Positions 16,943 to 23,948 of a stretch of DNA of 27,722 bases are shown here, in pieces. The notes below the pieces were generated by a model. That model saw only the letters and a program-made list of their open reading frames with translations. It was not told the DNA's origin and made no database searches. The position numbers and the translations under genes were made by a program. Positions within the stretch are counted from its first letter, which is position 1; every line of letters starts with the position of its first letter. Source of the stretch: JAZDMK01 sp043800975 (GTDB lineage Bacteria; Bacteroidota; Bacteroidia; Bacteroidales; JAHJDW01); contig JAZDMK010000092.1 in the NCBI GenBank assembly GCA_043800975.1, positions 1 through 27,722 of the forward strand, given 5' to 3'.

Positions 16943-17563
16943 ATGAACGAATTCGACGAAAAAGCACTTACATGGGATGATAATATTCTGAATATTGAAC
17001 GTGCAAAAGCGATCGCAGATAAAATAAAAGATCAAGTTCCACTTAATAAAGACATGCGTGGTTTTGAGTATGGTTGTGGCACGGGTCTGCTTAGTCTGAA
17101 TCTGATATCCGCTTTGAAATCAATCACTATGGCTGATAGTTCGGATGGAATGCTTCAGGTGCTGAGGAAAAAAATTCAATTACAGAATATCACGAATATG
17201 GATGTTGTGAATATGGATTTGGTTACAGATGAAAATGTATCTGAAAAATTTGACATCATCTTTACAGCCATGACAATCCATCATATTGAGGATGTTCCTT
17301 CCATTCTTAGTAATTTTTACCACATGCTTTCACCCAACGGATTTCTTTGCATCGCGGATCTGGATAAAGAAGACGGAAGTTTCCACGGTCCTGAATTCAA
17401 AGGTCATCTCGGGTTCGATCGTGCATATCTCAAAAAGCTTTATGAAACTACCGGGTTCGAAAACGTTATCACAGAATCATGTTACGCAATGAAACGAACA
17501 AATGATATAGGAGAAACTTCAGAATATCCCTTGTTTTTAATAACCGGAAAAAGAGGAAAATAG
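16943..17563 (+). CDS. Class I SAM-dependent methyltransferase
   Basis: The 206-residue cytoplasmic protein has a Rossmann-type methyltransferase core: motif I FEYGCGTGLLS (41-51), the acidic residue ending strand beta-2 in ITMADSS (D65), motif II region ending in MDLV (91-94), and a post-core FDIIFTAMTIHHIED (103-117) followed by LSPNGFLCIADLDKED. The short length and lack of a substrate-binding cap suggest a small-molecule methyltransferase of the type 11/12 group; the HHIED motif is frequent in it. It is 40 nt downstream of the T9SS gene and converges on the ferredoxin gene with a 19-nt gap. The substrate cannot be read; a link to the redox operon is not supported. Confidence 0.88.
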   Translation: MNEFDEKALTWDDNILNIERAKAIADKIKDQVPLNKDMRGFEYGCGTGLLSLNLISALKSITMADSSDGMLQVLRKKIQLQNITNMDVVNMDLVTDENVSEKFDIIFTAMTIHHIEDVPSILSNFYHMLSPNGFLCIADLDKEDGSFHGPEFKGHLGFDRAYLKKLYETTGFENVITESCYAMKRTNDIGETSEYPLFLITGKRGK

Positions 17564-17582
17564 TTTTTTCTGCCAGTAGTAT

Positions 17583-17768
17583 TTATGCCGTTTCCCGTAT
17601 TGCACCCATCGGGCAATAGCGTGTACATTTTCCACACTCTGTACATTTCGACATATCAATTATGGGTAACCCGGCATTATTTTGTGAGATAGCATCTGCA
17701 GGGCAGACGCGAATAGCCGGGCAGCGGTGGTTTTGCGGACAACGAATTTCATCAATTACAATAGACAT
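17583..17768 (-). CDS. Small 4Fe-4S ferredoxin-like protein
   Basis: The 61-residue protein has a standard C-terminal cluster motif C42xxC45xxC48xxxC52P (KCTECGKCTRYCPMGAI). The N-terminal half has an unusual C10-x5-C16-x5-C22P spacing (RCPQNHRCPAIRVCPADAI) in place of a second CxxCxxCxxxC, so it may hold one normal cluster plus a degenerate or modified site; the PxDxxKC linker is like two-cluster ferredoxins. It is the last gene of the minus-strand redox cluster, but a hairpin with a T-tract lies between it and DUF2892, so its expression probably depends on read-through. Probable electron carrier to or from the neighbouring thioredoxins; the partner is inferred only from position. Confidence 0.85.
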   Translation of the reverse strand: MSIVIDEIRCPQNHRCPAIRVCPADAISQNNAGLPIIDMSKCTECGKCTRYCPMGAIRETA

Positions 17769-17780
17769 TTTTTTGAATTT

Positions 17781-17828
17781 AAATTTTTAAAAAGCTGCAG
17801 ACGATTTCTCTTCAGAAACGCCTGCAGC
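17781..17828 (-). terminator. Intercistronic hairpin with T-tract (terminator or attenuator)
   Basis: Plus-strand arms 17794-17809 and 17814-17828 form 14 Watson-Crick pairs around a 4-nt loop (17810-17813), with one bulge and one non-pair. Read as minus-strand RNA the non-pair becomes a G-U wobble and the loop is GAAG, then TTTTTAAAAATTT follows. It lies 12 nt upstream of the ferredoxin start codon, inside the redox gene cluster. Confidence 0.8.
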
Positions 17829-17848
17829 AATCATCACTAACAATCAAT

Positions 17849-18052
17849 TTATTTTTTCTTACAGGTTTTTATTCCCAAAGGCATATACAACGGGCAGAAA
17901 CTAATCAGGCTGGTCAAAACAAATACACCTGACAGGATCATCAAAATGATTCCCAAAGTGCCCGGAATCTGATTTGTGAAATAAAGTATTGCAACTACGA
18001 CAGCAATCAGTATTCTGATTATTTTATCTGTCATTCCCATATTCATTTTCAT
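17849..18052 (-). CDS. DUF2892 (YgaP-like transmembrane) protein
   Basis: The 67-residue membrane protein has two hydrophobic helices (about 11-26 and 29-50) and a conserved tail FCPLYMPLGIKTCKKK, with C53 and C64. This matches the DUF2892 domain found as the membrane part of the YgaP rhodanese family and as small stand-alone proteins next to sulfurtransferases and thioredoxins. Its ATG overlaps the TGA of the DUF6132 gene (ATGA), indicating translational coupling. The two cysteines near the membrane surface could take part in thiol chemistry with the thioredoxins coded upstream, but this is inference. A hairpin terminator/attenuator follows its 3' end. Confidence 0.85.
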   Translation of the reverse strand: MKMNMGMTDKIIRILIAVVVAILYFTNQIPGTLGIILMILSGVFVLTSLISFCPLYMPLGIKTCKKK

Positions 18053-18303
18053 TTTTCTTCGGTTTTATTTTTCTTGTTATTAAAGATTCCTCCGGCCAGA
18101 TATCCGATCATCATTCCCCACAGAATACTCATCCATGGACTCGAGGTAATTGCGCAGGATCCGCTGCTGCAGCCAACCTGACTGTAGTATAAATATCCTC
18201 CGATTCCACCCAATATGATTCCTATAATCTGCGGAATTCCAGAACGTATGTGACGCAACATTTTATCGCGGCACGATTCATCAACACTGCATTGTTTATT
18301 CAT
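18049..18303 (-). CDS. DUF6132-family small membrane protein
   Basis: ATG 18303 is preferred to an in-frame GTG one codon earlier, which directly abuts the thioredoxin stop; this gives 84 residues. Two membrane helices with glycine-rich faces (about 22-41 and 55-75) flank a conserved loop with VGCSSGSCAITSSPW, which places two cysteines five residues apart (C44 and C49) at the membrane surface. This is the pattern I associate with DUF6132, a family of unknown function common in Bacteroidota redox clusters. A Cys-rich N-terminus (C5, C11) is also present. It sits between a thioredoxin and DUF2892, with the latter translationally coupled, so a membrane thiol-relay role is plausible but untested. 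Confidence 0.75.
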   Translation of the reverse strand: MNKQCSVDESCRDKMLRHIRSGIPQIIGIILGGIGGYLYYSQVGCSSGSCAITSSPWMSILWGMMIGYLAGGIFNNKKNKTEEK

Positions 18304-18306
18304 CAC

Positions 18307-18666
18307 TTATGCTTTTACCGACAACAGTTCATCGTCGATGATTTGTTTGAAAGAATTTTTAGGCATCGCGCCCATCGACATTTTCGGTTGTCCTTCCATA
18401 GGAACAAAGAGTATCGAGGGTATGCTCCGTATGCCAAACATAGATGCCAGTTCCTGCTGATCTTCGGTGTCTACTTTGTAAATATCCACCTTGCCGTTGT
18501 ATTCTTTCGACAATTCTTCCAGAACGGGAGCAACCATTTTACAGGGGCTGCACCAGTCTGCATAAAAGTCGATGATGCAAGGATTTTTTCCTTCGAATTT
18601 CCAATCTTTGTTGGCTTCGAAATTGAATACTTTTTCTTTGAATGTTTCTTTTGTCAGGTGTTCCAT
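18307..18666 (-). CDS. trxA: Cytoplasmic thioredoxin (CSPC active site)
   Basis: The 119-residue protein has a full thioredoxin fold with active site W38-C39-S40-P41-C42-K43 and the cis-proline at P83 in RSIPS; no signal peptide. The active-site dipeptide is SP instead of the usual GP, a change expected to shift redox potential or partner choice. The N-terminal extension (LTKETFKEKVFNFEANKDW) is typical of a Bacteroidota thioredoxin subgroup found next to DUF6132 and DUF2892. It lies 21 nt after the exported thioredoxin gene and 3 nt before DUF6132, within the cluster predicted to be driven by the -24/-12 promoter near 19208. Likely reduces protein disulfides under the condition sensed by the divergent activator. 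The gene symbol reflects the fold only. Confidence 0.93.
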   Translation of the reverse strand: MEHLTKETFKEKVFNFEANKDWKFEGKNPCIIDFYADWCSPCKMVAPVLEELSKEYNGKVDIYKVDTEDQQELASMFGIRSIPSILFVPMEGQPKMSMGAMPKNSFKQIIDDELLSVKA

Positions 18667-18687
18667 GATAATTGTATTTTAAGTTTT

Positions 18688-19158
18688 TTATTTTAAATGT
18701 TTTTTAATTTCTGATAGCAGCGTTTCTTTATCTGTAACGCCTACAAATTGTCCCACAACTTTTCCGTCTTTAAAAAGAATCATGGTGGGTATACTTTGCA
18801 CATTATACCGGTCGGCGATGCTGTTATTCTGATCGATATCAATTTTACATACCGCAGCTTTACCCGCCAATTCAGCACTTACACTTTCGTTGATGGGCAG
18901 CTGCATCTTGCAGGGTCTGCACCAGGGAGCCCAGAAGTCAACAAGCGTAACTCCTTTTTTAATTTGTGCATCAAATGTTTTTTCGGTGAGCGTAATCACG
19001 CCGTTTGTATTTTCTGCTAACGCAGTTGCTTCTGTATTCGTTGCAGGCGCTGAATTCCCGTTAGAGGATGCGTTTCCGGTACAGCAGAAATTGGATCCGA
19101 TAATTACAGCCGCAAATAAGATCATCAGTACAGGTGTGGTTTTTATTGATTTTTTCAT
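18688..19158 (-). CDS. Exported thioredoxin (CRPC active site)
   Basis: The 156-residue protein begins with a hydrophobic export signal (about 8-22) and a double Cys (FCCTG, C25-C26) that could be lipidated, although the preceding SNF is not a good lipobox. A Ser/Asn/Ala-rich linker leads to a thioredoxin domain (about 54-156) with active site W79-C80-R81-P82-C83-K84 and cis-proline P124 (QSIPT); an extra C104 follows the second strand. It therefore acts in the periplasm or at a membrane surface. It is the first gene of the redox cluster, and a near-consensus sigma-54 promoter lies about 40 bp upstream, divergent from the sigma-54 activator gene. Pairing with the cytoplasmic thioredoxin downstream suggests thiol control on both sides of the membrane. 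Confidence 0.92.
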   Translation of the reverse strand: MKKSIKTTPVLMILFAAVIIGSNFCCTGNASSNGNSAPATNTEATALAENTNGVITLTEKTFDAQIKKGVTLVDFWAPWCRPCKMQLPINESVSAELAGKAAVCKIDIDQNNSIADRYNVQSIPTMILFKDGKVVGQFVGVTDKETLLSEIKKHLK

Positions 19159-19199
19159 GTTACGTTTGTTTTTAATGTTTGAAAAGAGAAGAGCCCCTT

Positions 19200-19215
19200 T
19201 TCAATTGGCGTGCCA
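19200..19215 (-). promoter_or_regulatory. Sigma-54 (RpoN) -24/-12 promoter for the thioredoxin operon
   Basis: The minus strand reads TGGCACG, CCAA, TTGAA. The -24 element TGGCACG matches the consensus exactly, spacing between the GG and the -12 dinucleotide is the required 10 nt, and the -12 element differs from TTGC[AT] only at the C. The predicted start site is near 19188, about 30 nt before the ATG at 19158. The divergent neighbour encodes a sigma-54 activator, which makes a chance match unlikely. Confidence 0.82.
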
Positions 19216-19282
19216 ACATTCTGCAAACCTAGTTGGTTAAGGTCTGCCGCAATATTATATCGATTTTAAAAATCAAAATAAA

Positions 19283-19340
19283 GTTAATTAAAAATTAACT
19301 CTATTGTTAATTGTGTTAACTTTGCGCTAACTAAGTTAAC
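19283..19340. promoter_or_regulatory. Candidate activator binding sites: GTTAA/TTAAC inverted repeats
   Basis: Three inverted-repeat elements lie in 58 bp: GTTAATT-AAA-AATTAAC (19283-19299), GTTAA-TTGTG-TTAAC (19306-19320), and GTTAAC at 19335-19340, exactly 20 bp after the GTTAAC at 19315-19320. They lie about 95-150 bp upstream of the predicted sigma-54 start site, the usual distance for enhancer sites, and one overlaps the -7 box of the activator gene, so autoregulation is likely. The motifs are AT-rich and chance cannot be excluded. Confidence 0.55.
19317..19324 (+). promoter_or_regulatory. -7 promoter box for the sigma-54 activator gene
   Basis: TAACTTTG is a perfect TAnnTTTG, 24 nt before ATG 19349, and shares bases with a GTTAAC element. 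Confidence 0.6.
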
Positions 19341-19348
19341 TTCTCTTT

Positions 19349-20746
19349 ATGAAGAACACAAACACACTTTCTGTACTTCGCAATTCCCCCTGCGGTATTT
19401 TTATGGCAGATAAAAAACTGAATATTACTTTTTGGAATGCCGAAATGCAGCATCTGAGCGGTATTGAATCCGCGGTTGCCTTAAAACAAAAAGTACATTT
19501 CGTTAAGTTCTTCGATGTTCAGCCGGGTAAAAGGAAGACCCTCGATTTTAGTCAGTGCTTTAAAGGGAAAAAGACAAATATCGCCAAGACGGCATTTCTG
19601 GATAACAGCAAAGGAAACAGCGTGCTTGTATTTGTGAATGCACGTTTCATTCAACTGGGAAGTGAAAACACACTGGTTGTGTTTGTCACAGATATTTCCC
19701 GCGAAATTACCTGTAGTACCATTTCGGCCGCACCTTTAATTATCAAAGAAAAAGAACCACTGCAAAGAATTGTGGGTCGGGATGAAAAAATTCTCGAACT
19801 ATACCGCATGATTGAAATGGCAGCCGATTCAATGGCTAATGTAAATATATCGGGAGAAAGCGGCACGGGAAAAGAGCTGGTGGCCAATGCCATTCATCAG
19901 CTGTCGGCCAGAAAGGATAAGCCCTTCGTAAAAGTAAATTGCTCTGCACTTTCTGAAACTTTGCTGGAAAGCGAATTGTTCGGTCATGTGAAAGGCTCGT
20001 TCACCGGTGCATACAAAGACAAAGTAGGTAAATTTGAAGCGGCAGGTGGCGGTACTGTTTTTCTGGATGAGATAGGTGAAGTCAGCCAGATGATACAAGT
20101 AAAACTGCTGCGGGTGATACAGGAAAAAATAATTGAACGCGTCGGCGATAATAAATCCATCAAAGTAGACATGCGCATCATTACCGCAACCAATAAGAAT
20201 TTGCGCGATCTTGTCAAAAAAGGTTTGTTCCGTGAAGATCTTTTTTATCGTCTGAATGTATTCCCTATCAACACGCCTGCGCTGCGCGAAAGGGTGAACG
20301 ATATTCCGCTGCTGGTGGAACATTTCATTGCAAAATTCAATACACTTTCAGGCAAGCAAATCAAAGGCCTGACCGAAGATGCAAGCCGTATTGTGATGGA
20401 TTACTGCTGGCCCGGAAATGTGCGTGAATTGCAGAACAGCATCGAACATGCTTTTGTGGTCTGCAACAAAAAACTGATCGATGTGCTGGATCTTCCACAA
20501 GATATTCGCATGGTTTCATTACGTCAAAGTCTTTGTGGAAGTGCAGAGCCCGCCATTGCCACAGCGAGATTTGTGCCCGAAGATATTTCCATTGTCAATC
20601 GTTTTTCATTTCGTATGATTACCAAAGAACAGCTGAATACTGTGCTTGCCAACAACCGCTTCAACCGCAAGGACACAGCAAAGCAACTGGGTGTAAGCAC
20701 AGTTGCTTTGTGGAAGAAGATGAAGAAGATGGGGATTTTGGATTAA
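19349..20746 (+). CDS. PAS-AAA+-Fis sigma-54-dependent transcriptional activator
   Basis: The 465-residue protein has an N-terminal PAS-like sensor (about 6-120; SPCGIFMADKKLNITFWN at 13-30), with C15 a possible redox-sensitive residue. The AAA+ domain (about 140-365) has Walker A GESGTGKE (169-176), the sigma-54 contact loop as GSFTGA (216-221) instead of GAFTGA, Walker B GGTVFLDEIGE (234-243) and the CWPGNVRELQN block (353-363). A Fis-type helix-turn-helix ends the protein (about 427-462). There is no phosphorylation receiver domain, so it is not a classical response regulator; the signal must act through the PAS-like region. It is divergent from the thioredoxin operon, whose promoter is of the sigma-54 type, so it is the likely activator. 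What it senses (redox state, sulfide, nitric oxide or another ligand) cannot be read. Confidence 0.93.
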   Translation: MKNTNTLSVLRNSPCGIFMADKKLNITFWNAEMQHLSGIESAVALKQKVHFVKFFDVQPGKRKTLDFSQCFKGKKTNIAKTAFLDNSKGNSVLVFVNARFIQLGSENTLVVFVTDISREITCSTISAAPLIIKEKEPLQRIVGRDEKILELYRMIEMAADSMANVNISGESGTGKELVANAIHQLSARKDKPFVKVNCSALSETLLESELFGHVKGSFTGAYKDKVGKFEAAGGGTVFLDEIGEVSQMIQVKLLRVIQEKIIERVGDNKSIKVDMRIITATNKNLRDLVKKGLFREDLFYRLNVFPINTPALRERVNDIPLLVEHFIAKFNTLSGKQIKGLTEDASRIVMDYCWPGNVRELQNSIEHAFVVCNKKLIDVLDLPQDIRMVSLRQSLCGSAEPAIATARFVPEDISIVNRFSFRMITKEQLNTVLANNRFNRKDTAKQLGVSTVALWKKMKKMGILD

Positions 20747-20915
20747 TAACTTTTTCAATTTTTTTAAAAAGGACATTACTATTTATGAACGAACACCGGA
20801 ATCAACGTATACATCCCATTGTAACAAAGAATCTATTGTTCAAAACCAACAAGGCAATTCCCCGTGTTTTTTTCTATCGAATATCTTATAACCTAAGATT
20901 TACGAGGAGCTATTT

Positions 20916-22298
20916 TTATTTATTCTCCAGATAATCAGCCGCATATTGAACCCAGTCTTTTATCGATTTATCCAAATAGATATCGGGTTGAATACCGATA
21001 TTGTCTATTGGATAATCGGGAAGTCTCATGGACCTCCATGTTGGCATCATTAGTTTATAATTCTTGCATCCCAGATCAAAAAAACTGGCAGACCCATAAT
21101 CCAGTGCACCATAGGTTGGGGTTCCCAATATTTTTACTTTTTTACTCTGCTTGGCATCAAACACAAAAGCTTCTCCAGAACTGGCTGTTCGGCGATTTAC
21201 TAAGATGACAACTTGCTTTGGGCTACGTTCTGCAAGTTTTATTTCATTTATATAAATATCGGTAGAATCTGTATTTACGAATTCACCCATTTTACCTTTG
21301 AATATGCTTATCCATTCCTTAGCCTTTTTCTTACCTTCTGCATCATCATACCAATCTTGAATTCCATCTATTAATGTTTGTGTAACTAGGAATTCCATTC
21401 CTAATCCCCTCACATTATTTGTAAGAATGTATGGGAAAAGTCCTTCATAAGCATCATATACGCCTCCTAAATTATTTCTTACATCAATAATTAAATTTTC
21501 GCAGTTTTCTATTGCCTTCTTGTTGTCTGCTAATAATTTTTTAATTCGATCAACATAATTATGTTCAAAGCTGGAAAGACAGAGCAAGGCAGTTTTTTCA
21601 GATACTTTTTTAAAATAACATCCTTCAATCTCGTTAATTTTTGATTTGATTTCACTTTCCGACAGGTTTGGCTTTGGCAACTCTTTAATGTATTTAGAGT
21701 AATTAAAATACAAAACCAACCCATCAACCAATTCATAGGATTCATCAGACAAGGAGTGATCTCTCAAATAGTACTTTGCTTTTCCATTTTCAAGTAATCT
21801 GAATTTAATATCATTTGCTTTCCAGTAGGCAGTGTCTGCTTCTATAATAAATCCCTGATATTCATAGTTCATCTTAATGATTCCAACTTTGTAGGAGCCC
21901 GATCTCCAAACCCCTTCCATGGGATCGGTAGTGTTTAGTATTCGCTTTTGAAATTCTTCTATACTGATGGCAACCTTGCTACTTCGCTTTTTGTTATGTT
22001 GGATATTTTGCTCGTCTTCAATCTGGAATATACTAATATGCCCATCTCTAAAAAAATCTTTATAGGTTCTCAATAATTCGATGCAGGCAGTATCCTGAGT
22101 ACCTCTGGATTTTAAAAGCAAGTTATCTTTATAATTATTATACACCGGCTTATCTTTTGTTTTTTCATTAAACCCTGGGTATTCGGCTTCTATTTTTTGG
22201 ATCAGTTGTTTTAAAGCTTGTTCACAATTACAGTTAATCTGTGCATTACAATACGAAACTAAAAAACAAGAAATAAAAAAAACAACATAGTTTTTCAT
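20916..22298 (-). CDS. Secreted S41-family (C-terminal processing/tricorn-like) peptidase
   Basis: The 460-residue protein has a signal peptide (1-20, ending SYCNAQ). Cysteines at 23 and 25 follow. Hallmarks of the S41 fold are NLIIDVRNNLGGVYDAY (268-284) and the nucleophile block ILVNRRTASSGEAFVFDAK (365-383), with the serine at 373 in TASSGE (S374 less likely), then VKILGTPTYGALDYG (388-402). The N-terminal 230 residues carry no PDZ domain that I can recognise, unlike classical Ctp enzymes; the layout fits the many secreted Bacteroidota S41 proteins of unknown substrate. It is followed on the same strand 618 nt from the convergent regulator only by non-coding DNA and preceded by the hydrolase gene 120 bp upstream, both in an AT-rich segment. 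A small TTACAA-ATG-TTGTAA palindrome lies before its start. Confidence 0.85.
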   Translation of the reverse strand: MKNYVVFFISCFLVSYCNAQINCNCEQALKQLIQKIEAEYPGFNEKTKDKPVYNNYKDNLLLKSRGTQDTACIELLRTYKDFFRDGHISIFQIEDEQNIQHNKKRSSKVAISIEEFQKRILNTTDPMEGVWRSGSYKVGIIKMNYEYQGFIIEADTAYWKANDIKFRLLENGKAKYYLRDHSLSDESYELVDGLVLYFNYSKYIKELPKPNLSESEIKSKINEIEGCYFKKVSEKTALLCLSSFEHNYVDRIKKLLADNKKAIENCENLIIDVRNNLGGVYDAYEGLFPYILTNNVRGLGMEFLVTQTLIDGIQDWYDDAEGKKKAKEWISIFKGKMGEFVNTDSTDIYINEIKLAERSPKQVVILVNRRTASSGEAFVFDAKQSKKVKILGTPTYGALDYGSASFFDLGCKNYKLMMPTWRSMRLPDYPIDNIGIQPDIYLDKSIKDWVQYAADYLENK

Positions 22299-22349
22299 TT
22301 TTTCTTATTTAAATAATGTAATGAATATGACGGGAAGAGTCTCGAAAAG

Positions 22350-22364
22350 TTACAAATGTTGTAA
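22350..22364. repeat. Short perfect inverted repeat upstream of the S41 gene
   Basis: TTACAA-ATG-TTGTAA is a perfect 6-bp inverted repeat with a 3-bp spacer, 52 bp before the S41 ATG. It could be an operator, but such AT-rich palindromes occur by chance. Confidence 0.3.
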
Positions 22365-22418
22365 ATGCACATCCTTAATTAAAGGCATATTAGCACTCCT
22401 ATTAATGCGATAAAAAAA

Positions 22419-23678
22419 TTAGCGACTAGTTTCTTTTTCTTTCAAGATTTTGTCATAATCAAGCAAAGCCATTTTAATACTTGAAATTATTATGTTCGGA
22501 TCATCCTTTTGAATTATATGACTGGAGTTCGAGCAATAAAAAAATTTTCCATATTTGAGTGGATTAATTAATTCCAGCCAACTTTTTATTTTTAAATTAT
22601 TGTTTATTCTGAACATCTTTTCCTGATCATACAAAGAAGATTTTTCCTGCTGATTTAATGGGTACCCGCCGGCCATTATAAAATGAACCGGAACATCAGG
22701 AAAAGGATTACGATTACATAATTTCAAACCTGTTTTGGTAAACTCTCTTTGCGCTTTCATCTCTTCAACAACAAATTTGGGCCCTTGCGCAATATACTCA
22801 TCAGCCGACTTGTCGTATTCGTTAAATAGGGAATCGATCTGGCTTTCAGATAAACCTATTTCCCTATAGGGTAATCTACCACCACATCCCTTTTTAACAA
22901 AGTCGTGGGGATCAACAAAAATCAGTCCGGCTATTTCATTTGGATACAACGATGCAAAACAACGAACATGGGCCGCACCCCATGAATGCCCTACAAGAAT
23001 GTAAGGAGGATAAAGCCCTTTCTTGAGAAGAGATTCCCGTAGAATTTCTGTTATATGTTCAATTGTAGGCAATTGTTTATCATCTTCAGAACATCCGATT
23101 CTTGGCCGATTATAGGCGAATACAGTATTTCCTTTTGAAACTTCATTGATAATTGGAAGCCAGTATTCGAAATCCGTACCTCTGCCATTTTCAAAAACAA
23201 TGACCGGTTTTCCTTTTTTATTATTTTCAAGTCCATAAGTAACCATTTCAACCTTGAATCCGTTTATGGGTATTAAATCAAGATTAGGAAAGGCTTTCTT
23301 TTTATTTTCTATAACTATATCAAGTAAAAGTTTCCACCTACTATCATTATAAAGCGAGATTAGATCCGGGTCTGATTGCAAGTGCCCAAGATTTGTATAG
23401 TTCATAAACGTTGCTATATAATTTAAATTGTAGAAAGCACTGTCAGGATAAACTGCTAAAGCCCATGAACAAGCAGCGTTATAACGATGGTTTATTGTTA
23501 TCTTAGAATCTGATATTTTAAAAGCATCAGAATAAGTATGCGCAGAGTTATCAAAATCTTTCACTCGATAAAGAGAGTCTGCTTTTCGAATAAGAACCTC
23601 AAATTTATGAGAGTTGGTTTGTGCTAATAAAGTTGTTGCACAGATTATAAGGCTTAGAAATAAAGTTATGGTTTTCAT
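22419..23678 (-). CDS. Secreted alpha/beta hydrolase with N-terminal TPR-like region
   Basis: The 419-residue protein has a signal peptide (1-20, ending TLLAQ). Residues about 25-120 look like a short helical repeat region (SLYRVKDFDNSAHTYSDAF ... YNAACSWALA ... SRWKLLLD), seen in related Bacteroidota hydrolases. The alpha/beta-hydrolase core follows: FENGRG (162-167, oxyanion-loop region), nucleophile elbow GHSWGAAH with S232, acid D256 in FVDPHDF, and likely catalytic H387 in SNSSH. All triad members are present. Substrate is unknown; esterase or peptidase activity on an extracytoplasmic substrate is likely. It is upstream of the S41 peptidase on the same strand (120-bp gap), which may hint at joint peptide or ester processing. 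A candidate -7 box TAAATTTG lies at 23752-23759. Confidence 0.85.
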   Translation of the reverse strand: MKTITLFLSLIICATTLLAQTNSHKFEVLIRKADSLYRVKDFDNSAHTYSDAFKISDSKITINHRYNAACSWALAVYPDSAFYNLNYIATFMNYTNLGHLQSDPDLISLYNDSRWKLLLDIVIENKKKAFPNLDLIPINGFKVEMVTYGLENNKKGKPVIVFENGRGTDFEYWLPIINEVSKGNTVFAYNRPRIGCSEDDKQLPTIEHITEILRESLLKKGLYPPYILVGHSWGAAHVRCFASLYPNEIAGLIFVDPHDFVKKGCGGRLPYREIGLSESQIDSLFNEYDKSADEYIAQGPKFVVEEMKAQREFTKTGLKLCNRNPFPDVPVHFIMAGGYPLNQQEKSSLYDQEKMFRINNNLKIKSWLELINPLKYGKFFYCSNSSHIIQKDDPNIIISSIKMALLDYDKILKEKETSR

Positions 23679-23948
23679 ATTTTTTTTAAATTTTGATGAA
23701 CGATGACTATTTGAATGTTTTCTAAACGACTTAAACTAATCAATAATTTTTCAAATTTATAACTTAAACCGTAACTATTACTACTTATTTCTGACTTACT
23801 ACAATTCACGTTTTTAAATTATTAAAATGTACACGATAATTCGTATTTAAAAAAAACGCTATTAAAGAGAGTTTTTTAATAACAGGCGGAAAGAATCGTT
23901 TATTAGCAATTAACGAGCTAAATGTCCGATGATTTGAACAGGATCTTT
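23679..23948. other. AT-rich intergenic stretch between hydrolase and Cys-rich genes
   Basis: No gene is seen in these 270 bp. They hold a terminator-like hairpin for the Cys-rich gene (23849-23883, listed separately) and, on the minus strand, TAAATTTG (23752-23759), a perfect TAnnTTTG about 73 nt before the hydrolase start. Confidence 0.35.
23849..23883 (-). terminator. Probable intrinsic terminator after the Cys-rich gene
   Basis: On the minus strand GTTATTAAA and TTTAATAGC pair over nine positions (one U-G wobble) around an 8-nt loop, then G and eight T follow. The stem is AT-rich, so strength is moderate. The wobble would be an A-C mismatch in plus-strand RNA, favouring minus-strand use. 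Confidence 0.5.

Noticed and set aside
18250..18696. 148-codon plus-strand frame opposite the thioredoxin gene
   Set aside because: Antisense shadow of a clear thioredoxin; rich in Phe/His with no domain.
20533..20934. 133-codon plus-strand frame overlapping the end of the sigma-54 activator
   Set aside because: Out-of-frame reading of the Fis-type helix-turn-helix region; Cys/His/Arg-rich shadow composition.
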